DNA from: Bacteroidales bacterium
Lineage (GTDB): Bacteria > Bacteroidota > Bacteroidia > Bacteroidales > UBA12077
Direction of reading: 5' to 3'
NCBI GenBank assembly: GCA_021108325.1
Contig: JAIORB010000139.1
Coordinates: forward strand, 1-64,000
DNA length: 64,000 bases
Shown: positions 54,761 through 63,848 of the stretch, in pieces
Layout of the letters: the number at the start of each line of letters is the position of its first letter
Numbering within the stretch: the first letter of the stretch is position 1
Notes under the pieces: generated by a model
Database searches by the model: none
Told to the model about the DNA's origin: nothing
The model's input: only the letters and a program-made list of their open reading frames with translations
Program-made: the position numbers and the translations under genes

Positions 54761-56650
54761 ATGATTATGAGCAACAAGTTTTTTAGAAAAGTTACACTAT
54801 TTTTTATTCTATTAGGATGCTTTAAGATAGGTATTGCACAGAAAGATCCCATGAAGTTTGGTAAAATTGATATCGAAGATTTAAAAATGACAACTTATGA
54901 ACAAGATACCAGCGCCATTGCTCTGGTTTTATGTGATTTTGGCGAGTTTAATCCGAGTGATTTTAAATTTACCAGACATTGTAGGATAAAAATATTAAAA
55001 AAAGAAGGTGTTGATAAGGCTAATATTTATGTAAGATCGAGGGAAAATATAATGTTAAAGGCCAGAACATATAACCTGGTTAATGGTGAAATTGAAGAAA
55101 CAAAGATGAAAAAAGAATCTGTTTTTGAAGAGAGGATTGAAAATTTCAAAGCGGGAACCAGATTTACATTACCAAATGTTAAAGTTGGATCAGTAATTGA
55201 ATTTCAATATACTTTTTCAGGAATACCATATGAATGGAGATTTCAACGAGAAATACCTGTAAAATGGAGTGAACTGAGAATGTTTCAATCCCCTTATGTT
55301 ATAATTCAGAAAAACTTTTTTGGCTTTGAACCATTGTCAGTAGTTGAAGATAATAGATGGATCGCAAAAGATATGCCTGCATTCAGGAGAGAACCTTATA
55401 TGAATTCGAGTTCTAATTATTTAACACAATTTGAATTTGATATACGTGAGATAGCTATTCCAGGCAAATTGTATGAAGAATTTACAACATCTTGGGATGA
55501 AGTTAGTGAAACATTAGAAGATGATAGATTTTTTGGTGAAAAATTAAAAATGAATTTGTTTCTAAACAGTAAAGCAAAAATTATTAATGAATCAAATTTA
55601 ACCGAGATAGAAAAAGCTAAGTATGCATATGAAATGGTTAGAAAAGATATGGTATGGAATGAGATTAAGCGGATATACGCATATAAAGATTTAAGATTTG
55701 TTTATGATAAAAGAGCAGGAAGTGTTGCTGAAATTAATTTAATTCTAGTAGCGTTATTAAATAAAATTGGTATAAAAACGAATCCAGTTGTTTTAAGTAC
55801 AAGAGACAATGGATTCATTTCACCTATCTTTCCTTCAATAAATAAATTGAATTATGTAATTGCTGCTGTTGAAATTGATGAAAAGACTTATTTATTAGAT
55901 GCAACAGATAGATTAGTACCATTTGGAATGCTGCCTAAAAGATGTATTAATGGGGAAGGAAGAACTGTTACAAAGGACAATTCAAAATGGTTAAAACTTG
56001 ATCCATCGGTTAAGGCAAAAGAAGTCATTTATTCTGAAATGACGTTATCTAGTTTAGGAGAAATAAGTGGAAATATCACTTATAAAATGTATGATTATGC
56101 TGCATATGATTTTAGAAAAAAAATGGAGGAATATATATCAACGGATGATTATGTTAAATTTAGAGAGAGTAATTATGCAGGAATGAGTATTGAAGAGTAT
56201 GAATTTAAAGATATTGATAGCATATACAAACCTGTATCCGCAACTTATATGGTTAACTTCCAGAACGATGCGTATATTATAGCTGATAAAATTTATTTAA
56301 ATCCTCTCTTTTTTGAGAAAGTTGATGATAATCCCTTTAAACTTGAAAAAAGAGAATATCCAGTTGATTTTATTCATCCAATAGAAAAGACCTATATAGT
56401 TAGTTTAAATATTCCAGCGGGATATATTGTTGAAGAGCTTCCAAAACCAGCTAAAGTGACCTTCCCAAATAAAGCAGGAAGTTTTTTATGCTCGGCAAAT
56501 ACTGTTGGGAAGAAAATACAGTATACCTATAAATACAATATAAATAAACCGATTATTTTATCGACAGAATATAAGTATCTAAAACAGTTTTATGAACTTC
56601 TTGTTGCTAAACACTCAGAAATGATAGTTCTCAAGAAAAACAATATATAG
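54761..56650 (+). CDS. Exported DUF3857/transglutaminase-like protein, catalytically degenerate
   Basis: The 629-aa protein has a signal peptide (residues 1-28, ending GIAQ), an N-terminal DUF3857 beta-domain at about 60-220, a transglutaminase-like core around 270-400 and a C-terminal beta domain. In the core, the position of the catalytic Cys reads AGSVAEINLILVALL (no Cys), and the usual His-containing NH-V-I strand reads NYVIAAV. Two triad residues are therefore missing, while LLDATDR keeps the Asp. It is probably a binding or scaffold protein. The intact-Cys paralogue follows 2 bases later. Confidence 0.85.
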   Translation: MIMSNKFFRKVTLFFILLGCFKIGIAQKDPMKFGKIDIEDLKMTTYEQDTSAIALVLCDFGEFNPSDFKFTRHCRIKILKKEGVDKANIYVRSRENIMLKARTYNLVNGEIEETKMKKESVFEERIENFKAGTRFTLPNVKVGSVIEFQYTFSGIPYEWRFQREIPVKWSELRMFQSPYVIIQKNFFGFEPLSVVEDNRWIAKDMPAFRREPYMNSSSNYLTQFEFDIREIAIPGKLYEEFTTSWDEVSETLEDDRFFGEKLKMNLFLNSKAKIINESNLTEIEKAKYAYEMVRKDMVWNEIKRIYAYKDLRFVYDKRAGSVAEINLILVALLNKIGIKTNPVVLSTRDNGFISPIFPSINKLNYVIAAVEIDEKTYLLDATDRLVPFGMLPKRCINGEGRTVTKDNSKWLKLDPSVKAKEVIYSEMTLSSLGEISGNITYKMYDYAAYDFRKKMEEYISTDDYVKFRESNYAGMSIEEYEFKDIDSIYKPVSATYMVNFQNDAYIIADKIYLNPLFFEKVDDNPFKLEKREYPVDFIHPIEKTYIVSLNIPAGYIVEELPKPAKVTFPNKAGSFLCSANTVGKKIQYTYKYNINKPIILSTEYKYLKQFYELLVAKHSEMIVLKKNNI

Positions 56651-56652
56651 TT

Positions 56653-58560
56653 ATGAAAGGTCAATTTATTTATTTTATCAGTTTCTTACTTTTCTTCTTT
56701 AACGTTAACGGAGCAGAACCAAAATATCCGATTAGGGAAATGGGCCCGGAGTTGACCAAAAATGTTAAGGCAATAATCCGAAACGAAGAAATTGTTTTTA
56801 CAGTGCAGTCAGCAGGAGATGGGAAAATGGAGGTGTTAATTGCGGTTACTATAATGAACGAATCAGGTCTTAATTACTCAAGACTCGCACTTAAGTATAA
56901 TAAATTCTTTAAAGTTAGAAATGTAAAGGGCAATTTTTATAATCAACATGGAAATATAATTAAGAAATTAAAGAAAGACGAGGTATATGATGTACCAGCA
57001 ATATCCGGATATTCGCTATATGAGGATTCTCGAGCTCTTGTGTATGATCCTAACATCAAAGATTACCCTTTTACAGCTGAGTATTCATATGTTATTGATT
57101 TTGATGGATTTTTAAATTATCCCGATTGGGGATTATACGATGATTACAATGTTTCAGTTCAAAGTAAAAAGCTTATACTCAATGTTCCTAAGGATATGAA
57201 TGTTCGTAGTCATTATCAGAATTTAGAAATTAAACCTGAAGTAACTAATAATAAGACTAATACAATTTATTATTGGAGGATTTACAGATTACCTGCAATA
57301 CAAAAAGAACCTTTTAGCCCGGAATTAAGAAATTTTTCTGAGGTGCTATTTCTTGCACCTGAAGAATTCAAAATTGGAGGGAGCAGTGGAAGTATGGAAT
57401 CATGGACAACCTTTGGAGATTGGGTATATGAACTAAACGAAGAGCGTAACATTTTAAATGATGAAACTCGCAAGACGATTCAAGATTTAGTTAAAGATGC
57501 TAAGACTGATTTAGAAAAGATTGAGATTTTATATAAATATATGCAAAAAAAGACAAGATACGTTAATATTGCCGTTGGTTTAGGTGGTTGGCAAACGGAA
57601 GAGGCTAAAGTTATAGATCGTTTGTCATATGGAGATTGCAAAGCTCTTAGCAACTATATGCAATCTTTGCTTAAAATTATTGGTGTTGAATCTTTTTACA
57701 CACTTGTCAGAGCCGGCCATACAGCTCCTTATATATTGTCTGATTTCCCAATGAATCAATTTAACCATGCAATTTTATGTGTTCCACTAGAGAGCGATAC
57801 CGTATGGTTGGAGTGCACGAATCAAAAAATCCCAGCTGGTTATATTGGGAAATTTACAGATGATAGAGATGCTTTAATTATAAAAGATAATGAATCTAAA
57901 TTAGTACATACCAAAATTTACACTATTGAAGAAAATAAAACAAAACGAGAAGTAAATATTGATTTAAATGCATCAGGACAAAGTAAGGCAAATATTTTAA
58001 CAACTTATATTGGTTTAAAAACTGATGAGATTTATTCAGTTGTAGATGCAACTGATAAGGATAAAAAATTGTATTTATATGATAAAATAAACATTCCGGA
58101 TTTTACTCTTGTAGATTATAATTATCAAATTTGTGATGGTTTAATTCCAGAAATTGATGAAGAAGTAAATTTGAATGTTAATAATTATGGTTCTATTATG
58201 GGTGAGCGAATAATTGTTCCAATTAATTTAATGAATAAAATTGATAATTTACCTAGGAAGGTGAAAAATAGGAATAATGATGTCTTTATTCGAAGATCTA
58301 GCTGCGAAATTGATAGTGTGAATTATAGTATTCCAGAGAATTATAGTATTGAAAGTGTGCCAGAAAATCTTGAAATCGCTTCAGTTTTTGGTGAATATAA
58401 AACTGAAATTGAAAACAAAAATGGAATAATTATTTATAAGAGAACATTAATAATTAATAAAGGAGAATACGCACCTGATTCATATGAGGAGTTGAGAGAT
58501 TTTATGAGTAAAATTTCAAAAGCTGATAATATTAAATTTGTATTAATGAAATCAAATTAA
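56653..58560 (+). CDS. Exported DUF3857/transglutaminase-like protein
   Basis: The 635-aa paralogue has a signal peptide (residues 1-20, ending VNGA), a DUF3857 domain at about 40-230, a transglutaminase core at about 280-410 and a C-terminal beta domain. Catalytic residues appear intact: Cys in SYGDCKALSNYMQSLL near residue 327, His in FNHAILCVPL near 372; the Asp position reads WLECTNQ. It may cleave or cross-link peptides in the periplasm or at the surface. It is coupled to the degenerate upstream copy, so the pair probably works together. Confidence 0.87.
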   Translation: MKGQFIYFISFLLFFFNVNGAEPKYPIREMGPELTKNVKAIIRNEEIVFTVQSAGDGKMEVLIAVTIMNESGLNYSRLALKYNKFFKVRNVKGNFYNQHGNIIKKLKKDEVYDVPAISGYSLYEDSRALVYDPNIKDYPFTAEYSYVIDFDGFLNYPDWGLYDDYNVSVQSKKLILNVPKDMNVRSHYQNLEIKPEVTNNKTNTIYYWRIYRLPAIQKEPFSPELRNFSEVLFLAPEEFKIGGSSGSMESWTTFGDWVYELNEERNILNDETRKTIQDLVKDAKTDLEKIEILYKYMQKKTRYVNIAVGLGGWQTEEAKVIDRLSYGDCKALSNYMQSLLKIIGVESFYTLVRAGHTAPYILSDFPMNQFNHAILCVPLESDTVWLECTNQKIPAGYIGKFTDDRDALIIKDNESKLVHTKIYTIEENKTKREVNIDLNASGQSKANILTTYIGLKTDEIYSVVDATDKDKKLYLYDKINIPDFTLVDYNYQICDGLIPEIDEEVNLNVNNYGSIMGERIIVPINLMNKIDNLPRKVKNRNNDVFIRRSSCEIDSVNYSIPENYSIESVPENLEIASVFGEYKTEIENKNGIIIYKRTLIINKGEYAPDSYEELRDFMSKISKADNIKFVLMKSN

Positions 58561-58963
58561 AGAATAATAATATCGGTAAAGATTAAGCAAGAGGTTAAAT
58601 TTATACAACCTCTTGTTGGTATTGTAAGATTCTGATAATGAAATATGTAGCACAAAAAGACCGTATCTGATATTTTGCATCAATTTACCCAATAAAAAGG
58701 GGCTATACTATCCATATCCACTTGCAAAAGAAACGAATGTAGCAGCTATTACTGACAAGAAATTAATGTTTGAGAAACATATAATATTTATTTTAATTAA
58801 TAATTTTTACTTTAAACCAATATGAATTTGACTAATGTTCAATTTATCCGTATTTTAATACTCTGATTTTTTAAGATCAAAAATATTACCAGCAATAAAT
58901 TTTCTATTATTAGGGGAAATGTTCTTGACTTAATCTTTTATAAACTAAGATTAATTAAAATTT
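58561..58963. other. 403-bp intergenic region
   Basis: Between the DUF3857 pair and the VTC gene. It has one 9-bp hairpin (CAAGAGGTT 58588-58596 / AACCTCTTG 58607-58615) without a T-run. A start-less open frame of about 60 codons (to ~58825) is seen but not called. Confidence 0.6.
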
Positions 58964-59719
58964 ATGATTGACCAGGTTAAAAATAAATTACAATTTCTAG
59001 ATCCTATTAGCCTGGATGAATTGAGTGAATGTCGACTCCTAAACCGTATTGATACAAAGTATATTTGCAATATTAAGTATTTGCCTCAGATTATAGAACA
59101 GGCTGCAAAGGATTTTAAAGCCCAGACTTCCCGTTCAGAAAGGATCTTTGGGTATGAATCATTATATTTTGATACTCCCGAAATGAAAACTTATTTTGAT
59201 CATCACCAGGGGAAAAGAATTCGTTATAAAGTTCGTTTTCGTAAATATTTGGATTCTGGCGATGCTTTTCTGGAAGTAAAAAAGAAGAAGAATTATATAA
59301 GAACAGATAAAAGAAGAAATCAATTTGAGTTATCTTCATTATTAGATAATCAACACAAAAAGTTCCTGAGCGATCATATTTGTGTTCCTGATTCCGGTTT
59401 TAATCCGACAATTTGGACTCTGTTTAACAGGATTACTTTAGCTGGGAGGAACCACTTAGAACGAATAACAATTGATACAAACATTCGGTTTAAAAACGAA
59501 ACAAAGGAAATATGTTTGCCAGATTTGTCAATTATTGAAGTAAAACGTGATAAAGCAGGAGGTATTAGTCCTTTTACACAAATCTTGCGTGATTTACACA
59601 TTAGGCCTTATGGCTTCAGTAAATATATTATGGGGAATATATTATTAACCCCCAATCTTAAACATAACAGATTTCTAAGAAAAGTAGTAACCGTTAATAA
59701 AATATGCTATGGTACTTAA
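58964..59719 (+). CDS. VTC-domain polyphosphate polymerase
   Basis: The 251-aa protein has the triphosphate-tunnel fold of the VTC4-like family, which makes polyphosphate from ATP. Recognisable elements: LNRIDTKYICNIKYLP near residue 25, YESLYFDTPEMKTYFDHH, the basic strand KRIRYKVRFRKY near 88, the acidic-basic FLEVKKKK near 103, TDKRR, LERITIDTN near 165, IIEVKRDK near 188 and FSKYIMGNILL near 218. The Arg/Lys/Glu set lining the tunnel is retained, so activity is plausible. It overlaps the DUF4956 gene by 11 bases, showing coupling. Confidence 0.88.
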   Translation: MIDQVKNKLQFLDPISLDELSECRLLNRIDTKYICNIKYLPQIIEQAAKDFKAQTSRSERIFGYESLYFDTPEMKTYFDHHQGKRIRYKVRFRKYLDSGDAFLEVKKKKNYIRTDKRRNQFELSSLLDNQHKKFLSDHICVPDSGFNPTIWTLFNRITLAGRNHLERITIDTNIRFKNETKEICLPDLSIIEVKRDKAGGISPFTQILRDLHIRPYGFSKYIMGNILLTPNLKHNRFLRKVVTVNKICYGT

Positions 59720-60371
59720 TTTAATCATTGAATCATCAGAATTTACTAAAATTTTTGGTTTAGACTTTTTTCATGCCGAAGATTTTATCCATTTAGTAAC
59801 ACGTTTTGGTTATAATCTATTCTGGGTTTTTATTCCTTCTTATTTCCTTTATTTCAAGAAACGAGGCGACAAGGAATATTTTTTTACATTTATGATAGCC
59901 AGTATTGTTGTATTTCAAATTTGCATGTTGCTTGGAACTGTAAGTCTTCGAATAGGATTTGCCCTTGGACTTTTTGCTATATTTGGCATACTGAGATATA
60001 GAACAAATCCGATTCCCCCTCGCGAAATGACATACCTCTTTATGGTAATAGGAATGTCAGTAAAGAATGCACTTGCGAATGAAAATATTAGTATGGCCGA
60101 ACTAATAGTAACTGACCTAATTATTATTGTTGTAGCATTTAGTATTGAGTTATATCTTGATAATTTCAAATTGCTAAGAAAAAGGATTGTATACGACAGA
60201 ACAGATCTTATTAAACCTGAAAAATATGATGAGCTGTTAAAGGATCTCTCAAATAGGTTTGGTATCAATATCGAAAAAGCTGATATCGGCCCTGTTGATT
60301 TAATAAGAGATAAGGTCGAGTTGATAATATATTTTCAAAAGGTTGAGGGTATTAGGTTTTTCGACTCCTAA
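59709..60371 (+). CDS. DUF4956 membrane protein
   Basis: The 220-aa protein has about four membrane helices (~40-58, 68-90, 95-108, 130-155), then a cytoplasmic ACT-like C-terminal domain at about 160-220. The conserved GLFAIFGILRYRTNPIPPRE motif near residue 95 identifies DUF4956, which is regularly encoded next to VTC polymerases. It may anchor the polymerase or move polyphosphate across the membrane, as the yeast VTC membrane subunits do; this is inference. The exported CotH-like gene follows 49 bp later. Confidence 0.87.
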   Translation: MVLNLIIESSEFTKIFGLDFFHAEDFIHLVTRFGYNLFWVFIPSYFLYFKKRGDKEYFFTFMIASIVVFQICMLLGTVSLRIGFALGLFAIFGILRYRTNPIPPREMTYLFMVIGMSVKNALANENISMAELIVTDLIIIVVAFSIELYLDNFKLLRKRIVYDRTDLIKPEKYDELLKDLSNRFGINIEKADIGPVDLIRDKVELIIYFQKVEGIRFFDS

Positions 60372-60420
60372 AGATTAAAAGAATTTAGGGGCATAATAAA
60401 AATGGAATAAATTTTTAAAA

Positions 60421-61476
60421 ATGAGAATATTATTTCTAATAGTATGTTTTATTTGTTTTAGTCTGTTTGGATATTCTCAAGCAGACATAAATACTAATAC
60501 CAATAATGATACTATTCTTTTCCCTCCCGATTTTTTTGATCAAACGGAACCTCTAGAATTAACACTCGAGTTTGATATTAAAAAATTTTCAAGTGAAAAA
60601 TCTGATAGTGTTTATTTACAAGCAAATCTTTCTTATTTCATAAATGAAATTGAAAAAATTGAAAAAACGGCAAGAATTAAGCCAAGAGGAGAATACCGTC
60701 GAAACCATTGTTTCTTTTCGCCTTTTTGGTTGAATATAAAAAAAACGAACCTAAATAATGATTATCTCTCAAATGTGAATAAAATTAAAGTGGTTTCACA
60801 TTGTAGAGATTCAAAAACATATAGTGATTTTTTAATTAAGGAGTATTTAGCGTATAAAATATTTAATATTATTACTGACTATAGTTTCAAAGTGAGGTTA
60901 TTAAAAATTACATATATTGATACGGGGAGAAAAAATAAGATTACAACCAATTGGGCTTTTATGATCGAGCCTGAAGATATGCTTGCTGATAGGCTCAAGG
61001 CATATAAATTAAAGATAGATAAAATAAATTATAATCAGACTGATACTATGTTAACTACGGTAATGAGTATTTTTCAATATATGATAGGAAATACTGATTT
61101 TTCAATAACAGGCAGACATAATGTTAAACTTTTTACATTAAAAGATTTCACCAAGCAATCACTCATACCTGTTCCCTATGATTTTGATTATTCAGGGTTT
61201 GTAAATACTTCCTATGCTAAACCTCGGCCTAGTCATGGGATTAAAAGTGTTACTGAAAGGTATTTTTATGGATTGTGCCGAACTGATGATGTGTATAATA
61301 TCGTCCTTGATATATATCGGGAGAAAAAAGATGATATATTTTCGTTCATTAATACCTGTGAATATTTGGATAAGAAAACAAAGAGATATGTAATTAGTTA
61401 TTTAGAAGATTTTTACAAAGAAATTGAAAATCCTAAATTTATTCAAAAGCATCTTAGAACAACATGTGCATATTAA
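60421..61476 (+). CDS. Exported CotH-like protein (atypical kinase family)
   Basis: The 351-aa protein has a signal peptide (MRILFLIVCFICFSLFGYSQ) and a body resembling the CotH/spore-coat kinase family: the RIKPRGEYRRNHC strand near residue 83, KIKVVSHCRDS near 122, the helix FQYMIGNTDFSITGRHN near 218 (CotH-like catalytic loop with Asn/Asp) and VPYDFDYSGFVN near 243 (DxD metal site). It would phosphorylate exported proteins or another substrate. Its place behind VTC-DUF4956 is a combination I recall from other bacteria. Kinase activity is inferred, not proved; family assignment is moderate. Confidence 0.65.
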   Translation: MRILFLIVCFICFSLFGYSQADINTNTNNDTILFPPDFFDQTEPLELTLEFDIKKFSSEKSDSVYLQANLSYFINEIEKIEKTARIKPRGEYRRNHCFFSPFWLNIKKTNLNNDYLSNVNKIKVVSHCRDSKTYSDFLIKEYLAYKIFNIITDYSFKVRLLKITYIDTGRKNKITTNWAFMIEPEDMLADRLKAYKLKIDKINYNQTDTMLTTVMSIFQYMIGNTDFSITGRHNVKLFTLKDFTKQSLIPVPYDFDYSGFVNTSYAKPRPSHGIKSVTERYFYGLCRTDDVYNIVLDIYREKKDDIFSFINTCEYLDKKTKRYVISYLEDFYKEIENPKFIQKHLRTTCAY

Positions 61477-61497
61477 AAAAATAAAATATCAGTGAAA

Positions 61498-62658
61498 TTA
61501 CAATTTTATTAATGTCCCATTTACAGTTCCCCGATAATACTCCCCGTTTTTGTATATTAATACTTCTCCGTAATCACCAAATTTAATATTGGAATCAATT
61601 CCAAAAATTTTACCATAAAAAAGAGAAACAATATTAGGCATTGAAGTGTGTCCAGCGATAATATGGTTTATATCAAAATATTGTAAAATTCTGTCAACTT
61701 GATGTTCTGTAAAGTTTGGATCTTCAAAATATCCTCTATACCAAACTGGTCCTTTATTGCCCATCATAAACGATAAAGTTGGATTTTCTAAAATTGTTTT
61801 CCAGCTCTGTCTAACTATATTTTCTGCAAATAGTTTATTCGCCTGAGTGGTTGTAAATCCATTTATTATAAATTCTACCGAAATACCGGCATGTACAAAT
61901 AGCATATCATTTATTGTTACTATAACTGGTTTTTTTTGCAACCATTTACCTAAAAATGTATTTTCAGAGTATAGCTGAGTATAAGTTGTAGTCATTAGTT
62001 GAGCCGTGGTTATATATTTTTCATGTATGTAACGAATATCGTTGTTTAAAACCATTAGCTCATGATTTCCCAACAATACATGTACCATTCCTCCACTTTT
62101 TTTAGCTTGTTGTTCTAGGCGAAATATAAGCCATAGTGCTTCAGTAACATTTGGTCCGCGATCAAAAACATCACCAAGAATAACCAAATGCCCTTTACCA
62201 AATACCCAATTAAAATTTTCATCAATTACATGATGTTCTTTGAGTAATTTAACTAAAGTATGATATTGTCCGTGAACATCACTTATGGCAATTAAATTTT
62301 CTACACCGCTAAAATCCTGTATGTAATTTATACTATCATTATTATTACACTGATCAATCCAATCAGGATTAAAATCAAACCCAAATTTTCGTTTTATTAC
62401 CTTAAAATTATTTCCACGAATGTTTTTTTCAACCATGCGGTTTCGATATATCCATTTTACTAAAATCTCATCATTTTCATAAAATATATATGGACCATCT
62501 GTTATATTTTTTCGGTTAAAATATCTTGATTCAAAATTTTCTGTGAGTTCAGGATCAACAGTTTCATTCTTTAAATCAAAAGAATGAAACGACAAGCTTA
62601 CTAAAATGATTAGAAAACCTATTATTGAATTTATAAGTTTTTTAATTAAATACTTCAT
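61498..62658 (-). CDS. Exported PPP-type metallophosphatase
   Basis: The 386-aa protein has a signal peptide/anchor (MKYLIKKLINSIIGFLIILV), a beta-rich region at ~35-120, then a calcineurin-like phosphatase core. Metal-ligand motifs are complete and in PPP order: SDVHGQYHT near residue 127, GDVFDRGP near 163, GNHELMVL near 198, HAGIS near 265 and AGHTSMPN near 335. It resembles Shewanella-like protein phosphatases. It is convergent with the CotH-like gene (21 bp apart). Because both are exported, opposing kinase/phosphatase roles are possible. Confidence 0.88.
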   Translation of the reverse strand: MKYLIKKLINSIIGFLIILVSLSFHSFDLKNETVDPELTENFESRYFNRKNITDGPYIFYENDEILVKWIYRNRMVEKNIRGNNFKVIKRKFGFDFNPDWIDQCNNNDSINYIQDFSGVENLIAISDVHGQYHTLVKLLKEHHVIDENFNWVFGKGHLVILGDVFDRGPNVTEALWLIFRLEQQAKKSGGMVHVLLGNHELMVLNNDIRYIHEKYITTAQLMTTTYTQLYSENTFLGKWLQKKPVIVTINDMLFVHAGISVEFIINGFTTTQANKLFAENIVRQSWKTILENPTLSFMMGNKGPVWYRGYFEDPNFTEHQVDRILQYFDINHIIAGHTSMPNIVSLFYGKIFGIDSNIKFGDYGEVLIYKNGEYYRGTVNGTLIKL

Positions 62659-62807
62659 CTTTGAAACCTTCTATTTCCGAATTTATAACGTTTTCGGAAT
62701 AATAATAGTTCAAAAATAAGTGATTTTCGTTACTTCGAAGCAATTTATTTTAGGTTAATAATGGAAATTACATAGAATAATGTAATTAATTGTGTAAATA
62801 AGTTTTG

Positions 62808-63848
62808 TTATGGAATTACTTTAATGGCAGTAGATTTAAATGATACCCAGGCTTCTGAGTTTTCTTTAAACTTAAATTTTCGTAAAGATTCGTCAGAAAT
62901 TACTACTGACAGATCAACGCCAATATCAATAATAATCTCATGATTTGTCAGGTATGGAATAATTTGTTTAATTCTCCCTTTGAAATTATTTGTTGCACTT
63001 GATTCAATTCTCTCATTTGAAATAATAATTTCCTCTCCACGAATAATAATTTTCCCTTTTGTAATTTCGTCTTTATTAGAAACATTTATTTCTAATGTCT
63101 TATTAATTTTAGCTGTATTTATTGGAGTAAATTCAGCGATAAAAAAGTTTTTAATTCCGGTAAAATTAGCAACAAATTCATTGGCAGGCTTCCGGAAAAC
63201 TTCTTTAGTTAATCCTTTTTGGATTATTTCTCCATCATGTAATACGGCAACTTTATTTGAAAGTGCAATAGCTTCTTCATAATCATGTGTTACATGTAAG
63301 ATGGTAACGCCACTTTGATTTATCTGTCGTAATAAATTACGCAAGCCACCCTTAAGTTGTATATCGAGTGATGCCAAAGGTTCATCTAAAAGCAAACAAT
63401 TGGGGTTTGAAACCAGCATACGAGCCAATGCAACACGTTGTAATTCACCACCCGATAAGTTTTGTGTATTTCTATCTAATAAATGTGTAATATTTGTGAG
63501 AGATGCATATTTATTAATTAACTCATCCTTATTACTGTTGTTTATCTTTTTTCTTTTTAAAGGATATGCTATATTTTGTTTTACAGTTAAATGTGGGAAA
63601 ATAGAGTAATCTTGAAAAACAATTCCCACTTTTCTATTTTGAATTTTTTCACGAGTAATATCCAAATTGTTCTGAAATACTTTCCCGGAATCAGGTTTAA
63701 TTAATCCTGCAATAATTTCTAATAAAACAGTTTTTCCAACACCCGATTTCCCTAAAAGAACATAGTAATCTCCTTTATTTAACTCCAGATTAATATTTTT
63801 AAGTCGGAATTCTCCAAGTTTTATTGATATGTCTTTTAGCTTAAGCAT
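62808..63848 (-). CDS. ABC transporter ATPase, molybdate/tungstate type
   Basis: The 346-aa ATP-binding subunit has Walker A GKSGVGKT near residue 33, the Q-loop VFQDYSIFPHLT near 77, the signature LSGGELQRVALARM near 130 and Walker B CLLLDEP near 150, then a C-terminal TOBE-like anion-binding region at about 235-346. The compact ATPase plus TOBE matches ModC/WtpC, with importer specificity for molybdate, tungstate or perhaps another oxyanion. It overlaps its permease gene by 8 bases, the usual coupling. Confidence 0.88.
   Translation of the reverse strand: MLKLKDISIKLGEFRLKNINLELNKGDYYVLLGKSGVGKTVLLEIIAGLIKPDSGKVFQNNLDITREKIQNRKVGIVFQDYSIFPHLTVKQNIAYPLKRKKINNSNKDELINKYASLTNITHLLDRNTQNLSGGELQRVALARMLVSNPNCLLLDEPLASLDIQLKGGLRNLLRQINQSGVTILHVTHDYEEAIALSNKVAVLHDGEIIQKGLTKEVFRKPANEFVANFTGIKNFFIAEFTPINTAKINKTLEINVSNKDEITKGKIIIRGEEIIISNERIESSATNNFKGRIKQIIPYLTNHEIIIDIGVDLSVVISDESLRKFKFKENSEAWVSFKSTAIKVIP

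Noticed and set aside
58620-58825. Open frame of about 60 codons without ATG reading LPNKKGLYYPYPLAKETN
   Set aside because: No start codon, no recognisable family and plain AT-rich sequence; a chance open frame or an unidentifiable remnant.
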